In this document: positions 12,186-23,208 of the stretch, piece after piece | Layout: the number at the start of each line of letters is the position of its first letter | Numbering within the stretch: position 1 is the stretch's first letter | From: Lumbricus terrestris | Lineage: Eukaryota; Annelida; Clitellata; Crassiclitellata; Lumbricidae | Direction of reading: 5' to 3' | DNA: 64,000 nt | Assembly: GCA_949752735.1 (NCBI GenBank) | Contig: OX457038.1 | Coordinates: forward strand, 17,933,581 to 17,997,580 | Translations under genes and position numbers: made by a program | The notes under the pieces: generated by a model | The model's database searches: none | What the model saw: the letters and a program-made list of their open reading frames with translations, nothing else | Told to the model about the DNA's origin: nothing

Positions 12186-15100
12186 GTATGTTCTCAGTTT
12201 TGTTGTGACATTCGAATCTAATTCTAGTAAGTCTTGCAGTAGGCTAGTTGTGGTTAGGGATGTTAATATTTAAATAAAAGGAAATCCTATTATCAGTTAC
12301 GAAAACTATTATCGGTTTTTACTGCTTACAAACCGATAATAGAATTCATTTTAAATAATTGTTTATCGAAAATTATAAGAGACGATTAAACGTGGCCGTG
12401 GAACAAAATAATTGCAATGCCCGGTATACATACATATAAGAGACACTGAAATATTACCAATCGTCTGTCATAAAGAGTGGATTGTTTAAGCACTCATCAT
12501 TGGAATCCATGGTTAAAGTCAACATATAAAATGTCAACATAAATCAATCAATCAATCAATCATAGAAATTTATATAGCGCCCTTCAAGGTCTCTACTCAG
12601 AGGCGCCAACATGTAAATCCTGGATAAACATGGGTAAGCAGATACTTTGAGGACTGGATGGGAATTTAATCTTTAAACTAGTCATCCGGTATCACTTATA
12701 ATAGAATTTTCAAAGTTTCCCATGGCCTGTTGTTAATTTTTGCCTCATTGTCTAATAGCATAATCATAAATTGATTTTGTTGTGTACATAACAGATTAGG
12801 CAATGAATCCTTGAAGGTTTTAATAAAATTAACCGGCCTGTGAGGTCAAATCAGCTATTTTTTACTATTGTACATTTATTTGTTAACTAAAGTACATACT
12901 GTGTACTTTGTGTGCCACGGTGGTGTAGTGGGTAGGTTTGTTGCCTTGCAGCTGGAGGGTTGCAGGTTCGAATCCACCTCAAGCTGCCGCATAGGGACCT
13001 TGGGCAAGTCCTTCACTCGCAATTGCTTGGGCACTTCGATGTGAAACTCGATGCAGTGTCCGCGCTGTAGTCGGGAGCGCCTCTGAGTAATGCCCAATTT
13101 TGCTGCTTTTTTGCACCTGCCTGCATTTTCTGCATGCTCTGATGCCTGTTTGCACCGTTCTTTTGTATTAGTGCACTGAATTATGTGACTACTACCAACA
13201 ATTACTACACATGATATAGTGCAGAGAATGGTATGATAGGATATGCACTTGAAGTTTTGATTTAATCTTATTTCTTAACTTAAAAACAGATTTTTACTAA
13301 ATGCATTTGACGTGGCTACTGACATTTTCGGAACTGTGTTTCTTGATGTTTGTAGTGTGAGCAGTTTGAAAATGGAGCTGCTGACGGCACACTTTGTGGT
13401 GATTTATGTCGACGAAAAACTTTTAGACTCCGATCATGCGTGTACAACTCAAATGGGTACAGGGTAAGGGGATGCAACAGAATCCTAATTATTGAACATT
13501 TATTGTTTTAAGTTTCCGCTCAACAATTCAGAGATCCATGCAAGATGTATTCTCGTTATTTACATCAGAGGTTCTTAACTTTTTTTGGCGTGACACACAT
13601 AAACTTGCAACCAAATTTGGCGAAACACAATGCAATCGTCATATGTCAATATTGAAAAAATGAAAGTTTGTTAAGGTTAAACTTGCCTATTTTAAATTGT
13701 TTAAAATTTTAATGAATGAAGATATTGACAATGGATGCTTTAGAACTGGTTTCTAATTATTTTAAATTTGTGAATTCCACTGACCTAAATCTACGATTCT
13801 ACCTTTTTTTGTGACTCTACTTTAATTGTTTGGCCTAACAGTTAATGGTTGTCATGCTCTGAATACATATTCAACCATTTCGCGTCATCAATTGTAGATT
13901 CGCAAATTTCCGTTTCGTCATGATATTTTTGCCCACTATTTTTGAATGTTACAGCATTAGGTACTAGCTTAACCAGCACGTTCGTTTACGTGTTATACTG
14001 TATGTCATATAGGCCCTATGTAAGGATTGTTGGCCTACAAAAGAAAACATTGCGGCTGCTCGAAATTGCGATGAAATAGAATAGATAAAACAGTGCTACG
14101 AATTCTCACAGCATACACCGGCTAAACTGCTATTTAAGCAAGTCAGTGAAATGCAAGAACTGACGCATGTATGCTATGAGAATTAGTGATATGCCAATTT
14201 TTCACGACACCATTTTTATGTGACACACCGCCGGTCAGTTTGTAACATACTGGTGTGTCAGAACACACACTGGTTAAGAATGTCTGATTTACGTAGATCT
14301 GATACCTATATTTTACATGTGTGCATGCGTGTGTATTTAATAATAATAAACTGAGCACTGAGCAGAATGAAGTCTGATCAGCTTGAAATCGGCTTTGATA
14401 ATTTAAACTACATGAACAAGTAGGCTGTAGTGCTTCTTTGTTAAGTTATATGTTTTAACTCAGAACACGTTGCACTGTGCTGTTAAGTTACTTAGTTAGA
14501 ACTATGAGTCATCAATTATTAAAATATTTTTATACTTATTCATCTGTGTTGTTTCAGTTGTTTCATTATGAGAACTTCTATCTCAAGATCCTTGAGTCGC
14601 GATTTAGTTCAGATCCTGTTAAACTCGACGGCGTCTTTGCAAAGCCGAGCACTGGAGTGGATGTACAGGAGTTTCGTGAGATGTTGAAACGGTTCCTAGA
14701 TGTGAAACTGGGTTCTGGGCAACACACTGAACTCCTGGAGGACCTAATGGATTTTGCAGACATCAACAGAGATTCAAGGGTCAGAATTCATTCAGTATAT
14801 CTTTCTTCTAATTTAACCAAATTGTCACAAGTAGCAGCTTTGATGCTTTAGGAATTCCATGATTTACTCAAGATCAATGATGGAGAGAGCTATTAGGAGT
14901 GACAGCTATTCAGCTTTCCATATCAAGCTTCTTGTTTAGTTTGAATTCGAGACTAGTAGTAACTTTATGAATGCAGCTTTTAAGATTGTTGAAATCACGA
15001 TGAAACTTGGCTTGTATTTCATCATCAATGTCCATGGGTTCATCGCCCGTAGGTGCTTGATGCTCTTTTGATCATCTCCTTCCATTTGTCTCTTTCTCTT

Positions 15101-16230
15101 GCTATGTGGCTCAATTGCTGCAGTGATATGTTTCCACACCATTCCGCGATGTCATCCTTCCATTCTCTGAACGGATGCCCCCCATTGTTCGTCCCTTCCA
15201 TAATACCAAACACCAACGTCTTGAGTTTTCTGGAGTCGTCCATTCTGCATAATTATGTGTCCAAACAGTTGTAAATTCCTGCAGATTACTTTTCGCAGCA
15301 GAGTGTCTGTTAGCCCAATTTGATTGTATAGTTGCTCATTCGTCATCTTTTTTCTCCATCCGACTTTGTATTTACACAGGGTTTATTATAAATGAACTGA
15401 AATCTAACTAATACGCTGAAACTTCTATGATTTAATTTGTCCAGTTATTTACACATTGCATTTACGGAGCGTCACAGATTTGCTGATCTGTTGGTTGTAC
15501 ATTTTTGCGATAGGTGTCTCTTGCGGAAGCGAAGTCGATCTGGGCGTTGCTCAAGCACAACGAATTCTTCATGTCAGTGATGCTCCGTCATATCCAGCAC
15601 GTCCCTCCACTTGGTGGATTCTGCGGAGACATGTACGCAGTGCAGGTTGTCAACCACACGCCTCTCTACGTTCGTCCTTCTGGCGGCTGGTTCAGGGGCC
15701 TGACCACGGCCATCCATCAATGGAGTCAGCCGAGCTGGACAGTACGTGGGAAGATAGCGGTTGGCCTCTTGGAATTCATATCAGAGATCTATCATCATCG
15801 AAGTAACGGAATGGTTTACATTTGCGATGCCAGCGAGAATGCGTTCGGCTACACCGACAGCCACGATCTGATGATCACCAATCTGAATGCGTTGCGGCCG
15901 AGGCACGAGCTGGAACTGCTCACGGAAAAGCAGACGTGCTCGTCCGACATGGATTGTCGTTACCTGAATGACTGCATTCTCAAGTGTGATACCAATCTCA
16001 ATTCCTGCACGGCGGATCTGGTTCGGCCGAACCTCTTCCGCGTCTGCCGACTCATTTCCGAATATCTCCGGCCGAACGTCCCGAGAGCAATCCGTGCCGA
16101 CCTTTATCTTCTGCTGGATCGATGCAACAACCTGAACACCACTTTGCCTCGTTCGGAAATGGATCATGCGCTGATCAGCAATGACCTTCGATCACTGCTG
16201 TGGCGTTATGTTTCAGATTATGTCAGTTAA
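12063..16230 (+). CDS. DIPK1/FAM69-family divergent protein kinase gene (four exons seen, 5' exon missing)
   Basis: Four phase-0 exons join without a frame break: 12063-12185, 13356-13463, 14558-14779 and 15514-16230 (TAA). All introns are GT-AG. The joined partial protein is about 389 residues, close to the usual length of the family (about 430). Order: short basic stretch, one hydrophobic signal-anchor (residues about 11-24), cysteine-rich segment (42-77), N-lobe with an EF-hand loop (145-156), kinase-like core (Asp256 in ICDASENAFGY), then a C-terminal cysteine cluster. FAM69/DIPK1 proteins are type II membrane proteins of the ER/Golgi with an EF-hand inserted in a kinase fold; their substrate is poorly known. 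The WALLKHNEFF, GFCGD, GLLEF and CDxS blocks resemble the vertebrate proteins as I recall them. No ATG lies in the first exon seen, and an in-frame TAG sits at its acceptor, so an upstream coding exon is required. Family assignment is confident; the A/B/C subtype is not. Confidence 0.88.
12161..12289 (+). repeat. downstream copy of the 129-bp duplication
   Basis: This is the second copy of the 11761-11889 segment. It covers the 3' end of the anchor exon (to 12185) and the start of the following intron. Confidence 0.9.
12540..12612 (-). mobile_element. SINE 3' fragment with (TTGA)n tail
   Basis: On the minus strand GGCGCCTCTGAGTAG is followed by GGGCGCTATATAA and (TTGA)n. This is the same 3' end as the family 1 SINEs. 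Confidence 0.6.
12909..13100 (+). mobile_element. tRNA-derived SINE, family 1
   Basis: Box A-like GGTGTAGTGGGTAGG and box B-like GGTTCGAATCC are followed by a conserved body (GCATAGGGACCTTGGGCAAG, GGGAGCGCCTCTGAGTA). Near-identical bodies occur at 46779-46985 (+) and 17581-17790 (-). It lies in the intron before the cysteine-rich DIPK1 exon. Confidence 0.85.
13356..13463 (+). CDS. DIPK1-like exon: cysteine-rich segment
   Basis: The exon is preceded by TTGATGTTTGTAG and followed by the donor GTAAGG at 13464. Its 36 codons begin CEQFENGAADGTLCGDLC and end CVYNSNGYR. The pattern C-x-x-(F/Y)-x-x-G-x-x-(D)G-x-x-C-x-x-L-C is the N-terminal signature of the FAM69/DIPK1 family. Both ends are phase 0. 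The exon is too short to stand out as an isolated open frame; it was found by reading the sequence between the flanking exons. Confidence 0.82.
13566..14286. mobile_element. hAT-like element inside a DIPK1 intron
   Basis: The ends are CAGAGGTTCTTAAC and GTTAAGAATGTCTG (imperfect inverted repeats). The flanks are ATTTACAT (13558-13565) and ATTTACGT (14287-14294), 7 of 8 identical. The element makes up about two thirds of the 1094-bp intron between 13463 and 14558. Confidence 0.8.
14558..14779 (+). CDS. DIPK1-like exon: kinase N-lobe and first half of EF-hand
   Basis: The acceptor is TGTTGTTTCAG ending at 14557; the donor GT is at 14780. The 74 codons run from LFHYENFYLK to DINRDSR. The last seven residues are positions 1-7 of a calcium-binding EF-hand loop that the next exon completes. 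The fragment contains the KPSTGVDVQEFREML block typical of the family. No conserved VAIK-like lysine is obvious at the expected position: the nearest lysine is in YLKILES, about two residues away from where I would align it. Confidence 0.85.
15018..15360 (-). pseudogene. LINE reverse-transcriptase C-terminal remnant
   Basis: The minus-strand frames 15346-15152 and 15243-15040 together cover a LINE tail: MTNEQLYNQIGLTDTLLRK ... LFGHI, then MEGTNNGGHPFREWKDDI ... RDKWKEMIKRAS, with a frameshift between them. The 3' flank has CAAGCACCTACGGGC and GATGATG, shared with the retroposon at 36142-36458. It is inert and lies in the last DIPK1 intron. Confidence 0.75.
15514..16230 (+). CDS. DIPK1-like terminal exon: EF-hand completion, kinase C-lobe, cysteine cluster
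   Basis: The exon follows an acceptor TAG at 15511-15513. Its first codons (V-S-L-A-E) complete the EF-hand loop begun in the previous exon. The frame stays open for 238 codons to TAA at 16228-16230. The catalytic-loop-like block is at 15823-15855, with its Asp at 15826-15828. In the DFG-equivalent position I read Asn (15880-15882) in ITNLNAL. The C-terminal block C-x5-DC-x5-DC-x3-C is characteristic of the family. The exon is richer in C and G than the flanking DNA. Confidence 0.9.
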   Translation: MSLAEAKSIWALLKHNEFFMSVMLRHIQHVPPLGGFCGDMYAVQVVNHTPLYVRPSGGWFRGLTTAIHQWSQPSWTVRGKIAVGLLEFISEIYHHRSNGMVYICDASENAFGYTDSHDLMITNLNALRPRHELELLTEKQTCSSDMDCRYLNDCILKCDTNLNSCTADLVRPNLFRVCRLISEYLRPNVPRAIRADLYLLLDRCNNLNTTLPRSEMDHALISNDLRSLLWRYVSDYVS

Positions 16231-16375
16231 TGCCTTTGTGAGTTTACGTGACTGTTTGGATGATGAAGGCTAAACTGAAAGAAAAGTGCAAGAGGGTTGA
16301 CCATGGAGGAAGACAGTTTGAGCAGAAATTTGTTTCCAAACGAGAATCAATCAGCGGAATTTAATTGCTGTCACC

Positions 16376-16735
16376 CTGGTTTTAAAGTGAGATAGTTGCA
16401 CTTTTGAGATATGTGTTTAAGAGAAATGGTTGCCATTTGCGTATGTCGTTAAGGAGAATGGTTGCCATTTGAGGTATGTGGTTAAGTGAAATGGTTGCGC
16501 TTTTGAGGTGTGTGGATAAGCGTAATGGTTATACTTTTAAGGTATGTAGTTAAGTGAAATGGTGACACTTTTTAGATAAGTGGTTAAGTGGGATGGTTGC
16601 ACTTTTTTGGTATGTGGTTAAGTGAAATGGTTGCACTTTTGAGGTATGTAGTTAAGTGAAATGGTTTACTTTTGAGGTTTCGAGTGAGGTAATTGCACTT
16701 TTGATGGATCTGATTAAACAAATGCTTGCACTTTT
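16376..16735 (+). repeat. degenerate minisatellite, 34-35 bp unit, in the 3' flank of the DIPK1-like gene
   Basis: About ten imperfect copies of a unit containing AAGTGAAATGGTTGCACTTT and GAGGTATGTGGTT. The array starts about 145 bp after the stop codon and so probably lies in the 3' UTR. Copies differ by several substitutions, which implies an old array. Confidence 0.8.
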
Positions 16736-16740
16736 TGCAT

Positions 16741-19700
16741 GAACTTTTACTGTGTAGTCCTCTGTGATCATGAACCGTTTAATCAAAGTTCAAACGTAAA
16801 GATTTAATAATTATGATTGAAATTTTTTGCCTCAGTGGCTGAAGGTCGTAACATTTCTCAAGTACATGTGGTCCCACTTTCTACTTGTCTTGAGCTGATG
16901 ATCACTAAATTATTAGCCACGTGGACTCTACAGGTTGTTTTGAATCATGTCAATGAGTGTGATGAGCATAATACTTTTCATCAATGAATCAGATGAATTT
17001 AGTAAGAAATTTTAGTAACTTATCGTTTGTAGCCTTTGCGGTTCAGATTTACTGTCTGATTATATCACATGTTTTTCCTCCTTTGTGCAACTGATCGTAC
17101 TGCTTACGTTAAATCTTGATACACATTTCTGCTCTTGTATTACTTTGAATTTTTTTATTACTGACAATATGATTATCAGTTTTATAGTTACCGAAGTATT
17201 GTCTTTATTATTTCTATGGCGCCAAGTGCTATCAGTATCAAATGACTAGGCATCATTATCTTTTGGTGCATAGCATTTGTGCAGTAGACTTGGAGGAGAC
17301 TTGAGCTGTACTCTCCGTGTTACAGGTAACTGCTCAGTGCTCAACCTCCGAGTCAGTACGATGCACAAAATACAGATTTGTAGCTGTGTAGTCACACAAC
17401 AGATATCAAGTGGACCACAGAAATTTTGTTCGTTATTGTTCTGCTGCGGTAGAATGTTACAACTTTAATTCATATTCGACAGTAACAAACACTTGACAAG
17501 TTATTGGAGTTATCGTAATCATGGAGTGACTTTGCAACTCTATTTCTTTACGAATGCAGAGATGTTTGTTTGTAAATGCACTGGTTATAGCGCCCCTTCA
17601 ACCTCGCTACTCAGAGGCGCTCCTGACTACAGCGCTGACACTGCATCGGTGTTTCATGCCGAAGTGCTGAGCAGTTGCGAGTGAAGGACTTGCCCAAGGT
17701 CCCTACGAAGTGGCTTGAGGTGGATTCGAACCTGCAACCCTTTGGCTGCAAGACGACGAACATACCAGCTGCACCACCGCGCCACAAATGACGTAGTAGC
17801 AAGGACTTTCTGTCATTTAAATTCCAAGTGATTGACTCTTTATATCAAATACTTGAAATGTTTGTATCAGCGATCTGCTTGAGTGACCATGAACACTTAA
17901 CAATGAATTCAGTTTAATCCTGTTGAATGAACTTTAACTTGATTGATATTGTTTGACACTTTTGAAATGTTTTTTAAAGACATGTGCATTTATTTACATG
18001 TCCTGATTCATGCAAATCTGCAATGGCTGTTAAGCGCTTTGATAAATTTTTTATTGTTTTTTAGGCATTAATTTAAAAAGCTCGTTGCTTTTCGTGTTCC
18101 CTTGACAATTTAGGGCTAACTCTGAAAGGGCCTGACGAACAAACCAGACTTTTTTGGTGCAGCGGCCCATTCCGACGTAAGACCCACCAATTTGGGATCG
18201 GACATGGGAACATTCACGTTGTGCCTTTTGTCTATGTATGCAACATTGAGGTGATTCCAGTAAGTATTTCTCAAACGGTTTTCATGTCTCCATGACGCAC
18301 TGTTTAAACGAGATCAAAGCAGTTTTGTGTTGCGCCTGCTAGCCATGCTAATTGTCTTGTCTGCTCTCCTATCAATGTTATTGGGTTGAACATTCTCTTC
18401 AGTGCACTTAAAGAAGGTTTCTCCAGATATGTATATATATAATCCATTGTACTCGCATTTATATCCTGCGATTATCACGACATGTTTTATCATTCTTTTT
18501 AGGTCTATGAGATTTCTTCTTTTTAGCCTGGTGATTGTTGACACACATACCCTGTTTAGACCATTGATGTGATTCACTTAATTTATATTTAATTTGTCTT
18601 TGCATGTTAGTGTTGCCATATATATCTATATTTATTTAGCTCCTTTTAGCAGTTCTTGAAGATGTGAAACTATTTCAGTGTGACGATCCCAATTAATGTG
18701 CCATCCTGTTTAAATGAATTGGTGTAACGTGCCCCATTCGTTAACACCATGCTGGTTAGCGCACAATACAAGAACTGTGGCATAGCATCAAATATTGACT
18801 TGGCATTATTACTTTTTTTGTGTGACCCAGTCTGTGCGCTGTATAACCAGGCATTTCCCTCAATCACTTTGCACTAACAAGTTGGTCCTGCAATAATAAT
18901 TATTGCTTTGTATATTCGTTTAATTCAATAAACAACAGACAGAACGCTAATAATAATGAATAATAATGATACATGAATAGTAGTGAAAGTTTGTATAGTA
19001 GTAGCAATAAGGAAAGTAATGAGAATTTTGTAATTGTAGTCATAAATGTGATTCAAACAACAATTTGTTATAACAATTATTCTGAATAAAATTAACACAT
19101 TAATGGCATTTGTTGTAGCTTAAATTGTAAATCTTGAATGTGTGTTTGAAGCAGCGAGGGACTGACTATTTGTTGGTTGACTTCAATCCGAGCTACAAGT
19201 GTACAGGTTTTTTCGTGGTCGTTATTTTAGGAGTAGATTATGTAGCAGATTAATGAATTGCTGTTTATGCACTAAGAAAACATTTGCTAGCGAGTCAATT
19301 CACTCAATTGCTTTGAATACAAGCACTTTATCAAGTGAATTTATTTATAGAAGTGTTTTACTGATGTTTATTTTGCCAAAAGAAGTCCGTCACCTTATTC
19401 AACTGGTCAATTGATGTTGTCAGGTATTGTTGTGAACAATCAACGTGTCAATCTTATTTACTTGTTTCTGATATTCAGATCTGATCAATTCGCAATTGGA
19501 GGTTTTCGAGCTGTTTTTTTTATGATGTTTCGCAGAATAATTGACTGCTGTCTGTTTAATAAAACTCATTGTTGTACACTGTTCAGCCGCTATATGTACA
19601 ATTAAAAGTTAAAAGGAATTGATGAATAATTATTTGGTGTAATTAGGAAGACATGTTGAATGTATTAAAAGCACCTTTGTGAGATTGTAATTGGTTCTTT

Positions 19701-19960
19701 ATAGATAGCCAGATATGTACAGATGAATTAATTATGGACTTGGAAGTCATTGAAGGTTTAAGATGGTTTGGCTAAAGTAAGCAGGCTTTTTAAAAATTAG
19801 AATGCTGTGGTGAATTACATGTGCAAATATCTTCACTGGGATTTCTTCTTTGAACAAAAAGTTACAAGAACCAGTGTAATCGTGTAATGTCTCTAACATT
19901 TTGATATCATGAATGATTGCTGTGCCATTCAAAAATATCTAATCATTATATAAGATGTGA
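16741..19960. other. DIPK1 3' flank and intergenic DNA
   Basis: Apart from the SINE at 17581-17790 I see no gene. AATAAA-type hexamers occur at about 18928 and 19085, but I cannot say which, if any, ends the DIPK1 transcript. The sequence is AT-rich. Confidence 0.45.
17581..17790 (-). mobile_element. tRNA-derived SINE, family 1
   Basis: The reverse complement begins GTGGCGCGGTGGTGCAGC, carries box B-like GGTTCGAATCC, and ends GAAGGGGCGCTATAACC. It belongs to the same family as 12909 and 46779. Confidence 0.85.
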
Positions 19961-20239
19961 ACTAGTTTTATGATCCTCCTTTTAGTCTTTTCGACTGTTG
20001 GCTCGATTTGTATAGCCTCATGGAAAAAAGATGGGATAATGCTGGGGAGTAACCGGCAAGTCCTGCAATACACAAGCCACGGATCCATAACCTTGGGGCT
20101 CTTTCATTGCAGGCTGTCAAGAACACCCAGAGTCCAAGACATATTAAGGCAGAGCTGGTGACAGAGACAGAGGTACAGGACATAAGGAAAGACAGGCAGT
20201 CTTTCCTGGTGTCAGATATCGATGGATTAAGGTGTGACA

Positions 20240-20400
20240 CCCTGATCACCACCATCGCAGGCACAACCACCACCGCAACCACTGCTACCAACATCACCAT
20301 TATCATCGTTATCACCACAAGTATCAATTATCACTGTTGCCATAATAAGCTACAACCCACCATCACCGTCGCCATCATTATCACCACCACCAATATCATG
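20240..20400. repeat. ACC/ATC trinucleotide-rich tract
   Basis: Imperfect CACCA/ATCACC repeats. They give apparent Thr/Ile-rich and Val-rich open frames that are not genes. Confidence 0.8.
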
Positions 20401-20409
20401 CATAAAATA

Positions 20410-20784
20410 TATTCATTCTTTCAAGAATTTTATCCCCTTTCAAGAAACCTAGTCAGAAGTGCTCGGAGTACAACCATGTTGATAGAAATTAGTCTTGAGG
20501 AGCCTGTAAGTAACGGGCGTATCTCCAGTGGAAGACCATTCCAGACAGAAGGACTTACAACTGATATTGTGTTACGCTGACAGGTTGTAGTTCTAACACG
20601 AAGAACGCAAAAGCTCCTGGCTGGAGGCAGAGCAAAGGGTATCTACAGGGTAACACGGACAGCAGAGCTCACATACATGTAGGATTGTAGGTAGGCCGGA
20701 GTACAGCCAAGGAGACTACGCTATACGCAGCAGTTTTGCACTTGATAAACTGGGAGACAGAGAGTCAGTGTAGGGTATCATGTA
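20410..20784. repeat. dispersed repeat fragment, unclassified
   Basis: The region has the texture of common short repeats here (GGAAGACCATTCCAGACAGA, ACACGAAGAACGC, GAGACAGAGAGTC). It loosely resembles 63366-63690. No coding content was recognised. Confidence 0.35.
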
Positions 20785-21596
20785 TGCATGGGCGGAGACT
20801 TGTGGGGGACGAAAAGGCGGCTGAAGATTTTGGTCCGACGAATGGCTGAGACGCCGACGAAAATTTTCCATCTTTTTGCCGGTGACACGAAACGGAGTAT
20901 CCCCCCTGAAAGCTATCCTGGCGGATGAATTAGTCTATCCCCCCGGATGGAATTAACCGGTCTATGCTATCCGGGGGGATAAACCATTCTATCCCCTTTT
21001 TTGAAAAATGATCATAATAAATTTTGTATGCTGTAATCAAAATTTAAAGTGGCTCTAATTATTTTAAGTGTCCTAAGCAATGCTCAGAAAAAGGCAACTC
21101 GAATTTATTTACTGACTCTGTACGTGTGTTCATATGTGGTTTAAGTGCTATAAAAACATGGCAAAACAAATTATCTAGTAGGAATAAACATATCTGTTAG
21201 TGTCATTGTTTAAAACAAGCAGAGGAAAATTAATTTGCCAAAAAATACCCGCGGTAGCGGTTTTCTCAAACTCTTTTTAATTGGGGGGGATATAATTAAT
21301 ACGGGAGATACTCTATTTCGTGACACCGGCAAAAATTTCTGACGGCTTTTTTAGTCATCCGTGTCCGAAATGTCGATGGAAAAACCTAATTTTCTCTGCC
21401 AAAGAAGAAAAAAGTTGACAGCTCTTTTTAGTCATCACCTCGTCTCGTTTGTTGTGTTTTGTGAAATGTGTATACATGGTGACCGCTAACACTTACCGAT
21501 TACTGATTGGGGAGGGGCAAATGCATGGACCGTCCTCCTACCACATCCATTGAGGGGACCATCCCCCCTTGTCCCCGTAAGTCTCTGCCCATGCTC
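20785..21596. mobile_element. MITE with GCATGGGCGGAGACTT ends, interrupted by a second insertion
   Basis: The left end GCATGGGCGGAGACTTG is mirrored at the right by AAGTCTCTGCCCATGC. The interior matches 27901-28159 (GGGGGACGAAAAGGCGG, CGACGAAAATTTTCCATCTT, AGTCATCACCTCGTCTCGTT, GGGGCAAATGCATGG). The copy is split by the element at 20883-21325. No clear target duplication is visible. Confidence 0.7.
20883..21325. mobile_element. 443-bp TIR element with 4-bp CCGG duplication
   Basis: The ends are TGACACGAAACGGAGTATCC and, inverted, TGTCACGAAATAGAGTATCT. CCGG flanks both sides (20879-20882, 21326-21329). The related uninterrupted copy at about 28005-28015 (TTGCCAGCAAAATTTT) gives the empty site. 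The host reads TTGCC|GG before the insertion and CCGGCAAAAATTT after it. The superfamily is not recognised. Confidence 0.72.
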
Positions 21597-22753
21597 ATGG
21601 AGACATGGATCAGCTTTGGCTGATTCGGTTAAACTACATCGTTTCCTAACAGATCGACACACACCACTCAAACGGAACTTAGTTGAAACATGATAAATGT
21701 AGGCCTAATCACAAAATAGATAAAGCGGCGCTTTATCTATTCTGTGGCCTAATTGATCGAGACAACTTATATTATAAAAGTTTACGATCCGTGTTTCAAT
21801 GTGTGGCTAAATTGTGCTCATAGTCTAAATTGGCCTACCGCCAGGCCATGCAGCAATTTAATCCGTTGTAGAACCTATAATATTATAATTTATAGAATGG
21901 AATACGCAGTTTGTATTATAGGCTAAGTATAATGGCGACAACGAGGTAGTGACACGAGACCCGTTGCGATTGTCCCTTTACTAATGAGTCGTCTGACATC
22001 ACAGTCCTCAGATATGACGTCATCACACAACGCTGTGATTGTACTTTGTTCTCTCATTAGTTTCTAGAATGTGGCCACGAAGGCTGCAGATTGTGACGAA
22101 TAAGACGACAAAAGATGCTGAGAATGAGAAAACGATGCAAAAGTCGACAAAATACGACGAAAGATGGTGAAGAAGAAGACGAGCAACAGTTTCCTAACTA
22201 ATGGGCAGATGATCATCGAAATGAAAAAGAAATTATTCGATAAGTAAGTCTTTTATGATTATGACAGAAATCCTCATCGTCATTTGAAAAATCGAAAAAG
22301 AATCATTCATTGACTATATATAACGATGTCTGGTAAATTTGAAATTACTATATGCAGAAAGTAATGTGATGCAAGAATTAAGTAATTCGCTAGAAAGTGG
22401 GTCCAAATGAAAAATTGCCTTCTTATAAAACTGAAAGATGGAGACAGACAGACAGGTAGATACAGACACAGAGACAGATATATAGAGAAAGTCATACAAA
22501 AACCATAGCAACGGACAAACTGTAGACTCAAGAAATAGACTGTTTATGACCATCTGAATCTTGTGAATCCGTGGGGACTGTCTCCGATTTTCCAAATTGT
22601 CTAATGAGCGCAACCGGTATTATGACGTCATTTTCATCCAGAAACATTAATGTCTTAAGAAGTCTTAAAAAGTTTGATTTGACGTCATACTTTTGGACCA
22701 CAGACGTCAACTCGATTTAGATAATGAAGATTGAAGTGTATTGTGACTTCACA
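21597..22753. other. intergenic, nothing recognised
   Basis: AT-rich unique-looking sequence with a short GACA-rich run at 22441-22490. No domain was found in the short frames on either strand. Confidence 0.45.
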
Positions 22754-23208
22754 GGCATCAACAGTGGCGTAACAACCATATAACGAAGGTGGACAAAATC
22801 CACGGCCCCCGAGATCCAAAGGGCCCCCAAGCTTATTAAGTAAAAAAGTGTCATGTACTTTTTTGGAGTTTTTCCGTTTTATAGTTAGTTTCAGTTAGTC
22901 ACTTTCAGATTGTAGAGTCTATGGCCTAGCTTGGATACGACGGATATGATAAATGAGACGCATGTGTCGTTGTCTGGGGTCATCGGATGTGAGAGCATTT
23001 GACCCGTAGTAGACATCAACACTTAGTTGTACATTAGGGGCGGGGTCTACGGCTAGGGTATACGGAGGTCATGGAGGTCATCCTAGTGCGCGACCAGAGG
23101 TGCACACATCACTTAATCGTCCTTATCCGATCAGTCAAATCCAGCGTTAAGGAATGATGCTTGAAATAGTATCTGATTTCTTTCCGGCTCCCTCTAATTA
23201 TGGCTGTG

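Noticed and set aside
15781..16167. 128-codon minus-strand frame
   Set aside because: Shadow of the DIPK1 terminal exon, whose plus-strand product has clear family motifs.
19968..20580. Open frames rich in Thr/Ile and Val
   Set aside because: They lie on an ACC/ATC low-complexity tract plus dispersed repeat sequence.
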